The position numbers and the translations under genes are program-made. This document shows positions 8,777 to 19,837 of a stretch of 64,000 nucleotides of DNA, in pieces. How positions within the stretch are numbered: position 1 is the first letter of the stretch; every line of letters begins with the position of its first letter. Source of the DNA: Clostridium formicaceticum (lineage in GTDB: Bacteria > Bacillota > Clostridia > Peptostreptococcales > Natronincolaceae); the NCBI RefSeq assembly GCF_001854185.1, contig NZ_CP017603.1, positions 3,038,001-3,102,000 on the forward strand, in the 5' to 3' direction. A model generated the notes under the pieces. It was given only the letters and a program-made list of their open reading frames with translations. It was not told the origin of the DNA and made no database searches.

Positions 8777-9355
8777 ATGTATAGAGTGATATTAGCTTCA
8801 AATTCTCCTAGACGCAAAGACATTTTAGAAAATTTAGGAATAAAGTTTAGCGTTGTTACAAGTGAGGTGGAAGAAAAAATAGACTGTAGCGTAGATCCTT
8901 ATAATCTAACTTGTGATTTAGCTTATGCCAAGGCTAAAAATGTTTCAGAAAGAATAGAAGGCAAGGCAATTATTATAGGAGCAGATACAGTTGTTCTCCA
9001 TCAAAAAATACTTGGAAAGCCGCGAAATCATCAGGAAGCTTATGAAATATTAAAAAGCTTATCAGGAAAGGCGCATGAGGTGGTTACTGGGATTGCTGTA
9101 ATAGACAATGATAGAAAGAAACAAGTCACTGAATACGAAGTGACAAAGGTGTATTTTAGAGAAATTAGTGATGAGGAAATATTAAAATATATACAAACTG
9201 GGGAGCCTATGGATAAGGCAGGCGCCTATGGCATACAAGGAAAGGCATCTTTATTTGTTAAGAAAATAGAAGGAGATTATTATAACGTTGTAGGCTTACC
9301 TATATTTAGGTTAGGGAAGATAATGCACCGTTATTTTAATATGAATTTCTTATAG
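8777..9355 (+). CDS. maf: Maf nucleoside-triphosphate pyrophosphatase
   Basis: 192 aa, the usual family length. Maf hydrolyses dTTP/UTP and modified pyrimidine nucleotides to monophosphates and has been linked to septum control in Bacillus. Seen: N-terminal LASNSPRRKDILENLG (the SPRR phosphate-binding motif), IIGADTVVLH, GKAHEVVTGIAVI and EPMDKAGAYGIQGKA with the conserved aspartate and lysine. It lies directly upstream of radC and mreB, the classic Firmicutes order. Confidence 0.93.
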   Translation: MYRVILASNSPRRKDILENLGIKFSVVTSEVEEKIDCSVDPYNLTCDLAYAKAKNVSERIEGKAIIIGADTVVLHQKILGKPRNHQEAYEILKSLSGKAHEVVTGIAVIDNDRKKQVTEYEVTKVYFREISDEEILKYIQTGEPMDKAGAYGIQGKASLFVKKIEGDYYNVVGLPIFRLGKIMHRYFNMNFL

Positions 9356-9455
9356 ACAATGGCATAATCAACCTTTAAATCTTCTTAGGATAGACTATGT
9401 AATGAAAGTGATGCCCTGGGTAATCTATGGCATAAGAAGTGTTGGGGTGAATAAA

Positions 9456-11197
<1,742 letters not shown>

Positions 11198-11199
11198 AG

Positions 11200-12042
11200 A
11201 TGGTGAGGAATATGGTGAAAAGAACCATTAAAGATAAGCCTATAATGATAGTGACAATTGTCGCTATCATTCTCATTATCATTATAGGGGTAACTTCTAA
11301 ACAAAGAGAAAACATAACGATTGTGGAGTCATGGATTGGAAATATATTAAGTCCTATTCAAAGGGTGGCCTATACTGGAACATCTACTATCGGGGATGGT
11401 ATTGCATCAATTTTTCAGTTTAGAAAAACCGAAAGAGAAAATCAAGAACTCAAGGCAGAAATAGCAGATTTGCAGGAGCAACTTATTGAAACAAGGTTGA
11501 CCCGGGATGAGTTAGAGGAGCTAAGAGGACTGAAGTATGCCCTTAATTATATAGAAGAGGATATACAGCTTCAGCCAATTGCTGCAAATGTGATAGGAAA
11601 GTCTCCTAGCAACTGGTTTGAAGTATTTACGATAGATGTGGGAAATAATCGAAGTATTTCAAAAGATAGCATTGTTTTAGCTTCTAACGGATTGGTGGGG
11701 AGAGTATATGAAGTAGGAGGAAATTGGGCGAAGGTTATTTCAATTGTTGACAATAATAGCTCAGTAAGTTTTCAGATTTTAAGAGATAGAAACTATCAGG
11801 GAATTATATCCGGCAGTATAACAAATGAACTAACGGGATATTTATTTGATCCAATGGCAGAAGTTGTTATAGGAGACAAGCTGGTGACCTCTGGATTAGG
11901 TATATATCCTAACGGAATTCTTATAGGGGAAGTTATAGAAGTATCAAAATCTAGTGACCAATTGCTAAAGACGATTACTGTAGAGCCTGCCGTAAACTTT
12001 AGGAAAATGAATAAGGTATTGGTTATGACGCCAAATATATAG
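11200..12042 (+). CDS. mreC: rod-shape protein MreC
   Basis: 280 aa: N-terminal membrane helix (about residues 14-32), a coiled coil (about 70-110, rich in E, L and Q), then the beta-rich C-terminal MreC domain with NWFEVFTIDVGNNRSISKDS and a DKLVTSGLGIYPNGI stretch. Extracellular scaffold of the elongation machinery, bridging MreB and PBP2. Start at ATG 11200, two bases after mreB; ATG 11212 is the alternative. Confidence 0.93.
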   Translation: MVRNMVKRTIKDKPIMIVTIVAIILIIIIGVTSKQRENITIVESWIGNILSPIQRVAYTGTSTIGDGIASIFQFRKTERENQELKAEIADLQEQLIETRLTRDELEELRGLKYALNYIEEDIQLQPIAANVIGKSPSNWFEVFTIDVGNNRSISKDSIVLASNGLVGRVYEVGGNWAKVISIVDNNSSVSFQILRDRNYQGIISGSITNELTGYLFDPMAEVVIGDKLVTSGLGIYPNGILIGEVIEVSKSSDQLLKTITVEPAVNFRKMNKVLVMTPNI

Positions 12043-12065
12043 AGGGAAAAAGGGGCTTAACAAAA

Positions 12066-12554
12066 TTGAAAACACTTCTTATTTGTTTTATAATAATTAT
12101 AAATATTATTTTGCAGCCAGTATTGCATTATATAGGTATCTATAATGTCATGCCAAATACTAGCCTTATATTAGTTGTATGTTTTGCAATTAATAGCAAG
12201 AAAAATCATGGTGCTTTATTAGGATGTATTATTGGGATATTGCAAGATATTATTTTTGGAAAAATAATAGGCATAAATGCTCTGATATATATGGTTATAG
12301 GTTATATTATTAACGCTATAAATAGAAATATATTTAAAGAAAACTTAGCTATTCCTTTTATATTTACATCCTTAGCTACTGTACTTTATTATTGTATAGG
12401 ATTATTTTTTGTTTATTTTCTAGGTTATAACTTACAATTCTTGAGCATTTTTAGAAATATGCTTGTTGTGGAAGTGTTATACAATTCTATTTTTTCTCTT
12501 TTAGTATATATTTATGTATCAAAAATTTTCAAAACAAAAAGAAGTAGATATTAG
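12066..12554 (+). CDS. mreD: rod-shape protein MreD (membrane)
   Basis: 162 aa, nearly all hydrophobic, about five membrane helices. Start at TTG 12066 with a weak AGGGGC site. MreD is poorly conserved; the call rests on size, hydrophobicity, the GALLGCIIGILQDIIFG stretch (the family GF/GxxxDxxxG motif) and its place between mreC and the PBP2 gene. Confidence 0.88.
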   Translation: MKTLLICFIIIINIILQPVLHYIGIYNVMPNTSLILVVCFAINSKKNHGALLGCIIGILQDIIFGKIIGINALIYMVIGYIINAINRNIFKENLAIPFIFTSLATVLYYCIGLFFVYFLGYNLQFLSIFRNMLVVEVLYNSIFSLLVYIYVSKIFKTKRSRY

Positions 12555-12568
12555 AATGGTGATGAGAG

Positions 12569-15358
12569 ATGATGCTTAATAAACTTGAAAATAGATACAA
12601 TGTAACGATACTGATATTTTCCTTGATTTTTGTTATTATTTTATTTAGACTTGCAACAATTATGATTGTGCAGGGAGAACACTATCGAGAGCAGGCAGAA
12701 AACAGAATTTTTAAAACAATACCTTTGCCTGGAGCTAGAGGAGAAATCCGAGATAGGTATGGGAGGCTACTGGCTGGGAATCGTCCAAGCTTTACTGTTC
12801 AAATGATGAAGAATGAAGTCGTGGATGAAAAAATCAATGAAGTAGCACTAAATGTAATTAATATTTTAGAAAAAAACGAAGATCAATATAATGATGAATT
12901 TCCTATTATTTTTACAGAAGAAGGGGAATATATATTTACCTATGATTTAGAAGTTCAAACATGGAAAGAAAGAAACGATCTTGTTGAAGTGGAAGATGCT
13001 AGAGAGGCTTTTGAAATTTTGAGAAGACGTTACAATATAGCAGAAACAGATCCAGTAGAGGCGCAGCAAGAATTTATAAAAATTCCAAATTTAAGCGTCC
13101 CAATCTCTATCAGAACTTGGAAATTTACAGAGGAAATGAGAAAAGGACAATGGCTAGAAAGCTACAATATAAGAGATATAGAAACATCAGCTGAGGAAGC
13201 TTTTCAATTGTTAAGAACTAAAACCTATAAAATACCAGAAAGTTATTCTGATATAGAAGCTAGAAAAATCATGGTTGTAAGAGAACAGCTAAGAAAGCAG
13301 GGGTATTTACAGTACCAGCCTGTTAGAATAGCACAGGATATCTCAGACGCATCTGTAACAGAGATCGAAGAAAATATCATCAATCTTCCTGGAGTAAATA
13401 TAGCGGTAGAGCCTATAAGATATTATCCAGAAGGACAGCTTGCTGCCCACATATTAGGGTATCTAGGCAAAATATCTCAACAGCAAGAAATCGATAGATA
13501 TGTAAAAGAACTAGGTTATTTGCCTACAGATATCATTGGAAAATCAGGCATAGAGCATAAATTTGAGGAAACTTTAAAAGGGAAAGACGGGTCCCGACGA
13601 GTGATTGTTGACTCTGTAGGAAGGTTGATTGAGGAACTGAAAAGAGAGGAATCTATACCTGGAGACAGTGTACATTTAACCATAGATGCTAATCTACAGC
13701 GTGTGGCAGATGAAACTTTGGAGCAGGTATTAAAAACCATTCAAGCAGGGGGCACCTATACAACCCAGTGGGGAAGCGATCGTTTAGTCGGTAGAAGTGG
13801 TGTAATGAAAAATGCTACATCAGGTTCTGTTGTAGTAACAGATATAAAAAACGGAGAAGTGCTGGCAATGTCTAACTATCCTTCCTATGATCCAAATTTA
13901 TTTGCAACGGGAATTAGCTCTGCCGATTGGCAAAGTCTTATGCCGGAAAATGAAAGAGACCCTCTAGCGCCAAGACCTTTACAAAATATTGCAACAAGTA
14001 CAGCGATACAGCCAGGGTCTACATTTAAAATGATTGTGGGTTTAGCTGCTATAGAACAAGGCTTAAGTCCTGAATATAAAATACTGGATAGAGGATTTAT
14101 TCAGGTGGGAGGACATAGCTTTGGTAACTGGCTATGGAATCAGAGTAGATCTACGATGGGATATCAAAATCTACATCAAGCTATCGCTGATTCTAATAAC
14201 TATTATTTTTATTCCGTAGCCAATGGCTATGATTATGGTATCGGGAGATCCCTACCTATACAGATGAATATGGACATCTTAACAGACTATACAAAAAGGT
14301 TTGGATTAAATGACAGAACTGGTATAGAAATGGATGTGCCTAGAGAGAGGTCTGGTGGTGTCCCGAGTGTAGAAAATAAAACTAGAACTGTAAAAGCTAT
14401 GTTAAGGAATCATTTAAGAAGGCAAATGAAATTAGAGGATTTAGATGAAACAAAGGTAAATCCAACATCGGAGTTATTGACAGAGATGATAGAAGAAATT
14501 GTAGGCTGGGCTGAAGAAAACCCATCAAGATCCATGATATACAATAGAATGATAGACCTAGGTATCAGAGAAGATAAAGCTGGAATATATACAGATATTG
14601 CAAAATATAGTTACTTTAACCAAGCAAGATGGAGTGTAGCTGATACCATGAACTTTTCTATAGGACAGGGTGAGCATTCCTATACACCTTTACAGATGGC
14701 AAACTATATGGCGATACTGGCTAACGGTGGTTATAGATACAATCTGAGTTTAATAAGAAAAACCCAAAGTTATGAGGGAAGTAATACAATAGAATATCCA
14801 CCAGAATTAGTGGAGCGTATAGAACTAAATGATTATAGTAATTTAGATGAGATAAATTACGGGATGTATCTAGTAACAGAGACAGGTACAGCAAGAAATT
14901 ACTTTAGAAACTTTCCTATTAAAGTGGCTGCAAAAACAGGAACTGCTCAAAGAGAAGGAAAAATTCCACCAATAGATGAGGTAGAATATTTAAAACGACA
15001 TTTAAGAGCCTTTGGTGTAACTGAAGCTGCTGTGGAGCATAAAACCTTGCAACTAATGGAGGAGAATAAGGATAATCCCAGATATCAAGATGAAGGCTAT
15101 GCTATGAGGGAAGCCATCAGAAGTTTAAATCCCCGAGCAAATTTAGATCACTTTAAAGATGATTATGATAACTATTCATGGTTTACGGGTTTTGCGCCTT
15201 ATGAAGATCCTCAGATAGCAATATCTGTGTTGATTTTTCAAGGGGGATCGGGAGGTTATGGTGCTCCTATATTTAGAGAAATTGTTGCTGAATATATGGG
15301 CTTAAATACAGTGACAGAAAACGAGGGAAGTATTATTGAAAACAGGTTAACGAGATAA
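12569..15358 (+). CDS. mrdA: penicillin-binding protein 2 (elongation transpeptidase)
   Basis: 929 aa, long for PBP2 (about 600-700 in most bacteria) but usual for Clostridia. One membrane helix (about residues 12-34), pedestal domain, then the transpeptidase. Active-site motifs seen: S484 in PGSTFK, S542 in SNN, and K789 in KTGT. The excess length lies partly in the pedestal and partly as helical, charged insertions between the SNN and KTGT motifs and after KTGT. It cross-links peptidoglycan in the lateral wall together with MreBCD and a RodA polymerase that is not encoded here. Its last codons form the left arm of a terminator. Confidence 0.93.
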   Translation: MMLNKLENRYNVTILIFSLIFVIILFRLATIMIVQGEHYREQAENRIFKTIPLPGARGEIRDRYGRLLAGNRPSFTVQMMKNEVVDEKINEVALNVINILEKNEDQYNDEFPIIFTEEGEYIFTYDLEVQTWKERNDLVEVEDAREAFEILRRRYNIAETDPVEAQQEFIKIPNLSVPISIRTWKFTEEMRKGQWLESYNIRDIETSAEEAFQLLRTKTYKIPESYSDIEARKIMVVREQLRKQGYLQYQPVRIAQDISDASVTEIEENIINLPGVNIAVEPIRYYPEGQLAAHILGYLGKISQQQEIDRYVKELGYLPTDIIGKSGIEHKFEETLKGKDGSRRVIVDSVGRLIEELKREESIPGDSVHLTIDANLQRVADETLEQVLKTIQAGGTYTTQWGSDRLVGRSGVMKNATSGSVVVTDIKNGEVLAMSNYPSYDPNLFATGISSADWQSLMPENERDPLAPRPLQNIATSTAIQPGSTFKMIVGLAAIEQGLSPEYKILDRGFIQVGGHSFGNWLWNQSRSTMGYQNLHQAIADSNNYYFYSVANGYDYGIGRSLPIQMNMDILTDYTKRFGLNDRTGIEMDVPRERSGGVPSVENKTRTVKAMLRNHLRRQMKLEDLDETKVNPTSELLTEMIEEIVGWAEENPSRSMIYNRMIDLGIREDKAGIYTDIAKYSYFNQARWSVADTMNFSIGQGEHSYTPLQMANYMAILANGGYRYNLSLIRKTQSYEGSNTIEYPPELVERIELNDYSNLDEINYGMYLVTETGTARNYFRNFPIKVAAKTGTAQREGKIPPIDEVEYLKRHLRAFGVTEAAVEHKTLQLMEENKDNPRYQDEGYAMREAIRSLNPRANLDHFKDDYDNYSWFTGFAPYEDPQIAISVLIFQGGSGGYGAPIFREIVAEYMGLNTVTENEGSIIENRLTR

Positions 15359-15376
15359 AGTTAACCTGTTTTTAAA
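15341..15376 (+). terminator. terminator overlapping the end of mrdA
   Basis: Eleven-base stem AACAGGTTAAC (15341-15351) with GTTAACCTGTT (15360-15370), then TTTAAA. The left arm is inside the last codons of mrdA. Confidence 0.85.
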
Positions 15377-15487
15377 TACATAAAATAAAGATTTACATAG
15401 ATTATTGTAGCAAATCATGTTTTTTGTCGCTTTTAGTACTATTGTCATTGTTTTTTTTATCAATATTAAGAAGGATTTATCTTATAT

Positions 15488-15515
15488 TTGGAGAATCATA
15501 TAATAATGATACAAT
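15488..15515 (+). promoter_or_regulatory. candidate promoter of the min operon
   Basis: TTGGAG (15488-15493), 16-base spacer, TACAAT (15510-15515), 52 bases before minC. A TATAAT at 15499 lacks a matching -35. Confidence 0.45.
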
Positions 15516-15567
15516 ATACAAATTAAAGGATATAGATTATTTAATTCACTAGTGGAGGTAGTGTTCC

Positions 15568-16197
15568 ATGCCTGAAAAAAACGCTATCCAGTTTAAAGGA
15601 ACAAAGGAAGGCCTTTTTATTCATATTAAACCTAATTATGATTTTGAAACGATAAGGAAGCATTTAATCGATAAATTAGAAAAAACACAGTTTTTTTTTA
15701 AGGGTGCAAATATTTTTGAGATTAAATGTGATATACTTACAAATGAGGAAAAAGAAGAATTAGAAGATATCATGATAACTAGATATAAATTAAATATTGT
15801 GAAAAATTCAGATATATCTAGGACTTCTGAAGTGAAAGAAGAAGTATTTCAAGGAATTACAGAGGGAAAAACCAAATTTATTCAAGGTACAGTAAGGTCA
15901 GGGCAGATTGTTGATTATGACGGCAATGTAGTTGTAATAGGAGATGTAAATCCTGGTGGACAGGTTATTGCTAGGGGAAACATTGTTGTAATGGGAAACT
16001 TAAGGGGTATAGCACATGCAGGATCGAATGGCAATATGGAGGCTTGTGTAGCAGCCCTTTACTTAGACCCTGCACAATTAAGGATTGCCAATGTAATTGC
16101 GAGAGCACCTGATGGGAAATACGAAAAACCTAAAAATCCAGAACTTGCACGGATAAAACAAAATATGGTGTATATTGAACCTTACTTAAATAAATAG
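15568..16197 (+). CDS. minC: septum-site inhibitor MinC
   Basis: 209 aa. N-terminal MinC_N domain (about 1-95), then the beta-helical C-terminal domain with DYDGNVVVIGDVNPGGQV, ARGNIVVMGNLRGIAHAG and the MinD-binding face. Blocks FtsZ assembly away from mid-cell. ATG 15568 follows GGAGGTAG. First gene of minC-minD-minE; MinE is kept in this lineage although Bacillus uses DivIVA. Confidence 0.95.
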   Translation: MPEKNAIQFKGTKEGLFIHIKPNYDFETIRKHLIDKLEKTQFFFKGANIFEIKCDILTNEEKEELEDIMITRYKLNIVKNSDISRTSEVKEEVFQGITEGKTKFIQGTVRSGQIVDYDGNVVVIGDVNPGGQVIARGNIVVMGNLRGIAHAGSNGNMEACVAALYLDPAQLRIANVIARAPDGKYEKPKNPELARIKQNMVYIEPYLNK

Positions 16198-16228
16198 TGA
16201 AATAATTTTAATGCACAGGAGGGAATAA

Positions 16229-17029
16229 ATGATGGGGGAAGTAATTGTTATTACATCAGGTAAAGGTGGTGTTGGAAAAACAACAACTACAGCTAACCTT
16301 GGAACAGGTTTATCGCAGTTAGGTTATAAAGTTGCGGTTATAGATGCTGATATAGGTTTAAGAAACTTAGATGTAGTCATGGGACTGGAAAATCGAATTG
16401 TATATGATCTTGTGGATGTAGTGGAGGGAGTATGCAGACTCAAGCAAGCACTGATTAAAGACAAAAGGTATGAAGGTTTATATTTGTTGCCAGCTGCTCA
16501 AACGAAAGATAAAAATGCTGTTACACCAGAGCAAATGCATAAGCTAACCAGTGACTTGAAAGATATGATGGATTATGTTTTGGTAGACTGTCCAGCAGGA
16601 ATTGAACAGGGATTTAAAAATGCTATTGCTGGAGCTGATAAGGCTATTGTAGTTACAACACCAGAAATATCAGCTGTTAGAGACGCTGATAGAATTATAG
16701 GGTTACTAGAAGCATCCGAGTTAAGGGACCCTCTTTTAATTATAAACCGTATAAGAATCGACATGGTGAAAAAAGGAGATATGATGAATATTGAAGATAT
16801 GATAGATATTCTAGCCATTGATCTCTTGGGTGTAGTACCAGATGATGAGGCTATTGTTATATCTACGAATAAAGGAGAACCAGCTGTAACGGATAAAAAT
16901 TCGCTAGCTGGAGAGGCATATAGGAATATTGCTAAACGTATTACTGGAGAAGAAGTACCTTTTATAAACATGGAAACAAGTGAAGGCTTTATGAGAAAGA
17001 TAAAAAAAATTTTTGGTTTGGCTAAGTAG
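16229..17029 (+). CDS. minD: septum-site ATPase MinD
   Basis: 266 aa, deviant Walker A ATPase. Seen: KGGVGKTTTTANLG near residue 12 with the signature second lysine, switch I and II (VIDADIGLRNLDVVMGLE and VDCPAG), and the C-terminal amphipathic membrane-targeting helix (FMRKIKKIFGL). Recruits MinC to the membrane and is stimulated by MinE. ATG 16229 follows CAGGAGGG. Confidence 0.97.
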   Translation: MMGEVIVITSGKGGVGKTTTTANLGTGLSQLGYKVAVIDADIGLRNLDVVMGLENRIVYDLVDVVEGVCRLKQALIKDKRYEGLYLLPAAQTKDKNAVTPEQMHKLTSDLKDMMDYVLVDCPAGIEQGFKNAIAGADKAIVVTTPEISAVRDADRIIGLLEASELRDPLLIINRIRIDMVKKGDMMNIEDMIDILAIDLLGVVPDDEAIVISTNKGEPAVTDKNSLAGEAYRNIAKRITGEEVPFINMETSEGFMRKIKKIFGLAK

Positions 17030-17050
17030 TTGTAGGGAAGGAGGAAAACA

Positions 17051-17338
17051 ATGGATTTTTTAAAGTTTTTTGGTAAAGACAGTGGAACAAGTAAAAATGT
17101 AGCAAAGGAACGATTGAGACTGGTGTTGGTACATGATAGAACAAATTGCTCTCCTCACTTTCTTGATATGGTGAAAGGAGATATTATTAAGATCATATCA
17201 GACTATGTTGAAATCGATGAAAGTGGTCTAGATGTTAAACTAACAAAAACAAAAAGAGACATAGATGATATGTTGGTACCAGCACTGGTAGCAAATATCC
17301 CTATAAAAAAAATGAAGGATAAAAGTCGTACAGAATAG
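17051..17338 (+). CDS. minE: MinD-stimulating factor MinE
   Basis: 95 aa. N-terminal membrane-active stretch (MDFLKFFGK), anti-MinCD region (KERLRLVLVHDRTNCSPHFL) and C-terminal topological-specificity domain. Stimulates the MinD ATPase and sets up oscillation. Directly behind minD with GGAGG at its start. Confidence 0.95.
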   Translation: MDFLKFFGKDSGTSKNVAKERLRLVLVHDRTNCSPHFLDMVKGDIIKIISDYVEIDESGLDVKLTKTKRDIDDMLVPALVANIPIKKMKDKSRTE

Positions 17339-17371
17339 CAGATAATAACTACAGGAGGCGAAGGACTGTTT

Positions 17372-17773
17372 ATGAATATTGCCCTTATTGCACATGACAA
17401 CAAAAAGGATATGATGGTCAACTTTGTAACTGCTTATGAAAATATACTTAAGAAGCATAATTTATCCGCAACAGGTACTACTGGAAAAAAAATTATGGAG
17501 GCTACTTCCTTAAAAGTCAAGAGATTTCAATCTGGACCGCTTGGAGGAGATCAACAAATAGGTGCGGAAATAGCAACAAATTCAATGGATATTGTTATTT
17601 TTTTAAGAGACCCTTTGACAGCACAGCCACATGAACCTGATATTCAAGCACTGATAAGGTTGTGTGATGTCAACATGATTCCTGTAGCTACGAATATTGC
17701 TACTGCAGAAATTTTAATAAGAGCTTTAGAACGTGGTGATCTAGCATGGAGAAAATATGTTAATAAAAAATAG
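17372..17773 (+). CDS. mgsA: methylglyoxal synthase
   Basis: 133 aa. Converts dihydroxyacetone phosphate to methylglyoxal and phosphate, a bypass of lower glycolysis under phosphate stress. Seen: [30 protein letters not shown] with the catalytic aspartate and phosphate loop, and [15 protein letters not shown]. Its place behind minE is common in Clostridia. ATG 17372 lies about 13 bases after AGGAGG, a wide spacing. A strong terminator follows at once. Confidence 0.95.
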   Translation: MNIALIAHDNKKDMMVNFVTAYENILKKHNLSATGTTGKKIMEATSLKVKRFQSGPLGGDQQIGAEIATNSMDIVIFLRDPLTAQPHEPDIQALIRLCDVNMIPVATNIATAEILIRALERGDLAWRKYVNKK

Positions 17774-17826
17774 AGATAAAAAAGCCATTTATTTGATAGA
17801 TAGAATAAATGGCTTTTTTATCTCTA
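17772..17826 (+). terminator. terminator after mgsA
   Basis: Twenty-base perfect inverted repeat (17772-17791 with 17806-17825) with a 14-base loop. The stem carries an A-tract on the left and a T-tract on the right, so it could work in both directions; it closes the min-mgsA unit. Confidence 0.92.
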
Positions 17827-17834
17827 AAAGAAAT

Positions 17835-17921
17835 GGGAGATCAAGCACTACATCCTCCAAGTAAATTCGGCTATAATTTAGGGGAAATAAAAATTCCCCC
17901 TGAATTAAATTTCATTTTATT
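17835..17921 (-). repeat. dispersed hairpin repeat, copy 1 (minus orientation)
   Basis: Read on the minus strand it starts ATAAAATGAAATTTAATTCA, then a stem-loop with loop TTTTTA and arms that pair, then ATTATAGCCGAATTTACTT, GGAGGATGT and CTTGATCTCCC. Copies 2 (28367) and 3 (41299) share the same order of blocks. It lies in the gap between mgsA and the SpoIVFA gene; the rest of that gap up to 18090 shows no gene and no clear signal. Confidence 0.8.
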
Positions 17922-18090
17922 GTAATTGCTATAGCAGTCTGTAATAAATAAAGGTTTTTAACAATATATTTATACTAAATCTATAGATATGGGCCTTTAT
18001 ACTTAAGCTTTATTATGTTAGCTCTTGGTCTTACCCTTAGTATACTAAAATTCATAGGTGCATATCCATATACAAAGGAGGGGGATATAA

Positions 18091-18798
18091 ATGAATCTAA
18101 GAAAAAGCAATAAGCCGATACAATCTATAGGCATCTTTCAAAATAATATGAATAAAAATAATGAAGCTTTTGATAGTATAGACTATAGATTATGGCTTTA
18201 TCAAACGCTTATTAGATTAAGTATAAGTCTTATCATCTTATGTACTATCATTATGATAAAAAATATCAATACAAGACCGACAAATTACATCATGAATAAA
18301 CTAGAATATAACCTTAATAAAGAGTTCAAAATTACTGAAAACTACCATCAAATAAAGAACGGTATAGTAAGTTTAACAAAAAAAGGAGAAGAAGCACTAG
18401 CGGTTGTGAACTTCAGTGGATTTTCAAGAATTCAATTTACTAGACCTATGGAAGGCAGGGTGATTACATTCTTTCAAGATAGAGAGGAAGTAGGTAAGAT
18501 TTCTAGAGGGATTGTTATAGAAGGAAAAGCCGGAGAAAATGTATTGGCAACGCAGGAAGGTGTTGTTATGGAAATCGGCTACAATCAGTCTAGTGGCAAT
18601 TATATTATTATCAAGCATAAGGGAGAACTACTATCTGTTTATAAAAATTTAGAAAAATATATCGTAGATAAAAACCAAAAAGTTGTTATGGGGGAAGTGA
18701 TTGGTACAAGTTCAGGGAAATTGCAGTTTGAAGTATGGCGTAATAGACAGCCTATAGATCCTTTTGAATTTATTGATTTTCATACAGAAAGTATGTAG
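18091..18798 (+). CDS. spoIVFA: SpoIVFA-like M23 (LytM) domain membrane protein
   Basis: 235 aa: cytoplasmic N terminus, one membrane helix (about residues 38-58), and a C-terminal LytM/M23 domain (about 115-230) with GIVIEGKAGENVLATQEGVV and GNYIIIKHKGE. The zinc-site HxH is not complete (LQFEVWRNRQP stands where the family has LHFEVR), so it is likely a non-enzymatic LytM domain as in SpoIVFA. In Bacillus SpoIVFA holds and inhibits SpoIVFB in the outer forespore membrane until a forespore signal arrives. The next gene is the matching protease. Confidence 0.8.
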   Translation: MNLRKSNKPIQSIGIFQNNMNKNNEAFDSIDYRLWLYQTLIRLSISLIILCTIIMIKNINTRPTNYIMNKLEYNLNKEFKITENYHQIKNGIVSLTKKGEEALAVVNFSGFSRIQFTRPMEGRVITFFQDREEVGKISRGIVIEGKAGENVLATQEGVVMEIGYNQSSGNYIIIKHKGELLSVYKNLEKYIVDKNQKVVMGEVIGTSSGKLQFEVWRNRQPIDPFEFIDFHTESM

Positions 18799-18819
18799 AC
18801 TTTAAGGTAGGCATTGATA

Positions 18820-19701
18820 ATGAAGCTATTTAAATTATTTGGCATTTATATAAAAATAAATTATATGTTGTTACCTATTTTTATCTTCAGTATTTATTAT
18901 AAATACTTTTTTCAATTAATCGTGATGACTTTTATTATTATTGTTCATGAGCTAGCTCATGCCCTAACTTCTATATATTATGGCATTATGGTAGAAGAAA
19001 TAGAACTTTTTCCCTTTGGTGGTGTAGCAAAGGTAGATAATTATTTCGAAATAGATCCATTTAAAGAAATGATTATTGCTATTGTAGGACCTACCTCTAA
19101 CTTTATCATGTTGCTCGTCGCGCTTATACTACAGTCCTATATAGCATTACAGATAGACTTAGTATACTTTTTTATATTTGCGAATCTTACTATTGGGTTA
19201 TTTAATATGCTCCCTATTTTGCCACTGGATGGTGGGCGAATTCTAAGAGCTTATATAAGCAGCAAAATTGGGTTTAAGAAGGCAACGAAAATAGCTATAA
19301 GATGTAGTAAAATATTAGCTATCCTCTTATTTCTAGCAGGCTTTCATTTTGGTTTAAAAGCGCAAGAAAATTTATTTTTATGTGGTATAGCTTTTTTCTT
19401 ATATATACAAACCAATAAAGAAAAAGAGATGATGGGATATACTTCAGTTTATCAAATTGTAACAAAAAAGAAACAATTATTGGAGAAAGGAATTATGGAT
19501 GTAAAGTATTTAACTGCTTTAGAATCGATTGATCTTAGAAAGGCAGCACAAGAATTTTCCACATGGAAGTATCATTTTGTGACGGTTATTAATACTAAGG
19601 GTAAAGTGTTGGGAAATCTATCAGAAAGTGAGATATTAGATGCTATGATAAAATATAACTATAGGATGACATTAGGGGATCTTATAGAGATGAAAAAATA
19701 A
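18820..19701 (+). CDS. spoIVFB: site-2 protease SpoIVFB (pro-sigma-K processing)
   Basis: 293 aa when started at ATG 18820 (AAGGTAGG eight bases upstream); the TTG at 18814 is too close to that site. M50 family intramembrane zinc protease. Seen: HELAH at residues 43-47, NMLPILPLDGGR in a later helix with the third zinc ligand, about six membrane helices and a C-terminal CBS-like part (from about residue 215). In sporulation it cuts pro-sigma-K; substrate here is inferred from the pairing with SpoIVFA. Confidence 0.9.
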   Translation: MKLFKLFGIYIKINYMLLPIFIFSIYYKYFFQLIVMTFIIIVHELAHALTSIYYGIMVEEIELFPFGGVAKVDNYFEIDPFKEMIIAIVGPTSNFIMLLVALILQSYIALQIDLVYFFIFANLTIGLFNMLPILPLDGGRILRAYISSKIGFKKATKIAIRCSKILAILLFLAGFHFGLKAQENLFLCGIAFFLYIQTNKEKEMMGYTSVYQIVTKKKQLLEKGIMDVKYLTALESIDLRKAAQEFSTWKYHFVTVINTKGKVLGNLSESEILDAMIKYNYRMTLGDLIEMKK

Positions 19702-19837
19702 TATTCTTATTAAATAACATATTTTCAAATTATATATGTTATCATATACTTATAGGCATACGCCTATGAACTTTGATATACTAAGGGCTGCATTTGTGGT
19801 TCTGACTACTAAAGAAAAACTGACTGGAGGAACAGTA

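Noticed and set aside
9402-9455. Longer RadC start at 9402
   Set aside because: No ribosome site; ATG 9456 has GGGGTG at the right distance and gives the usual family length.
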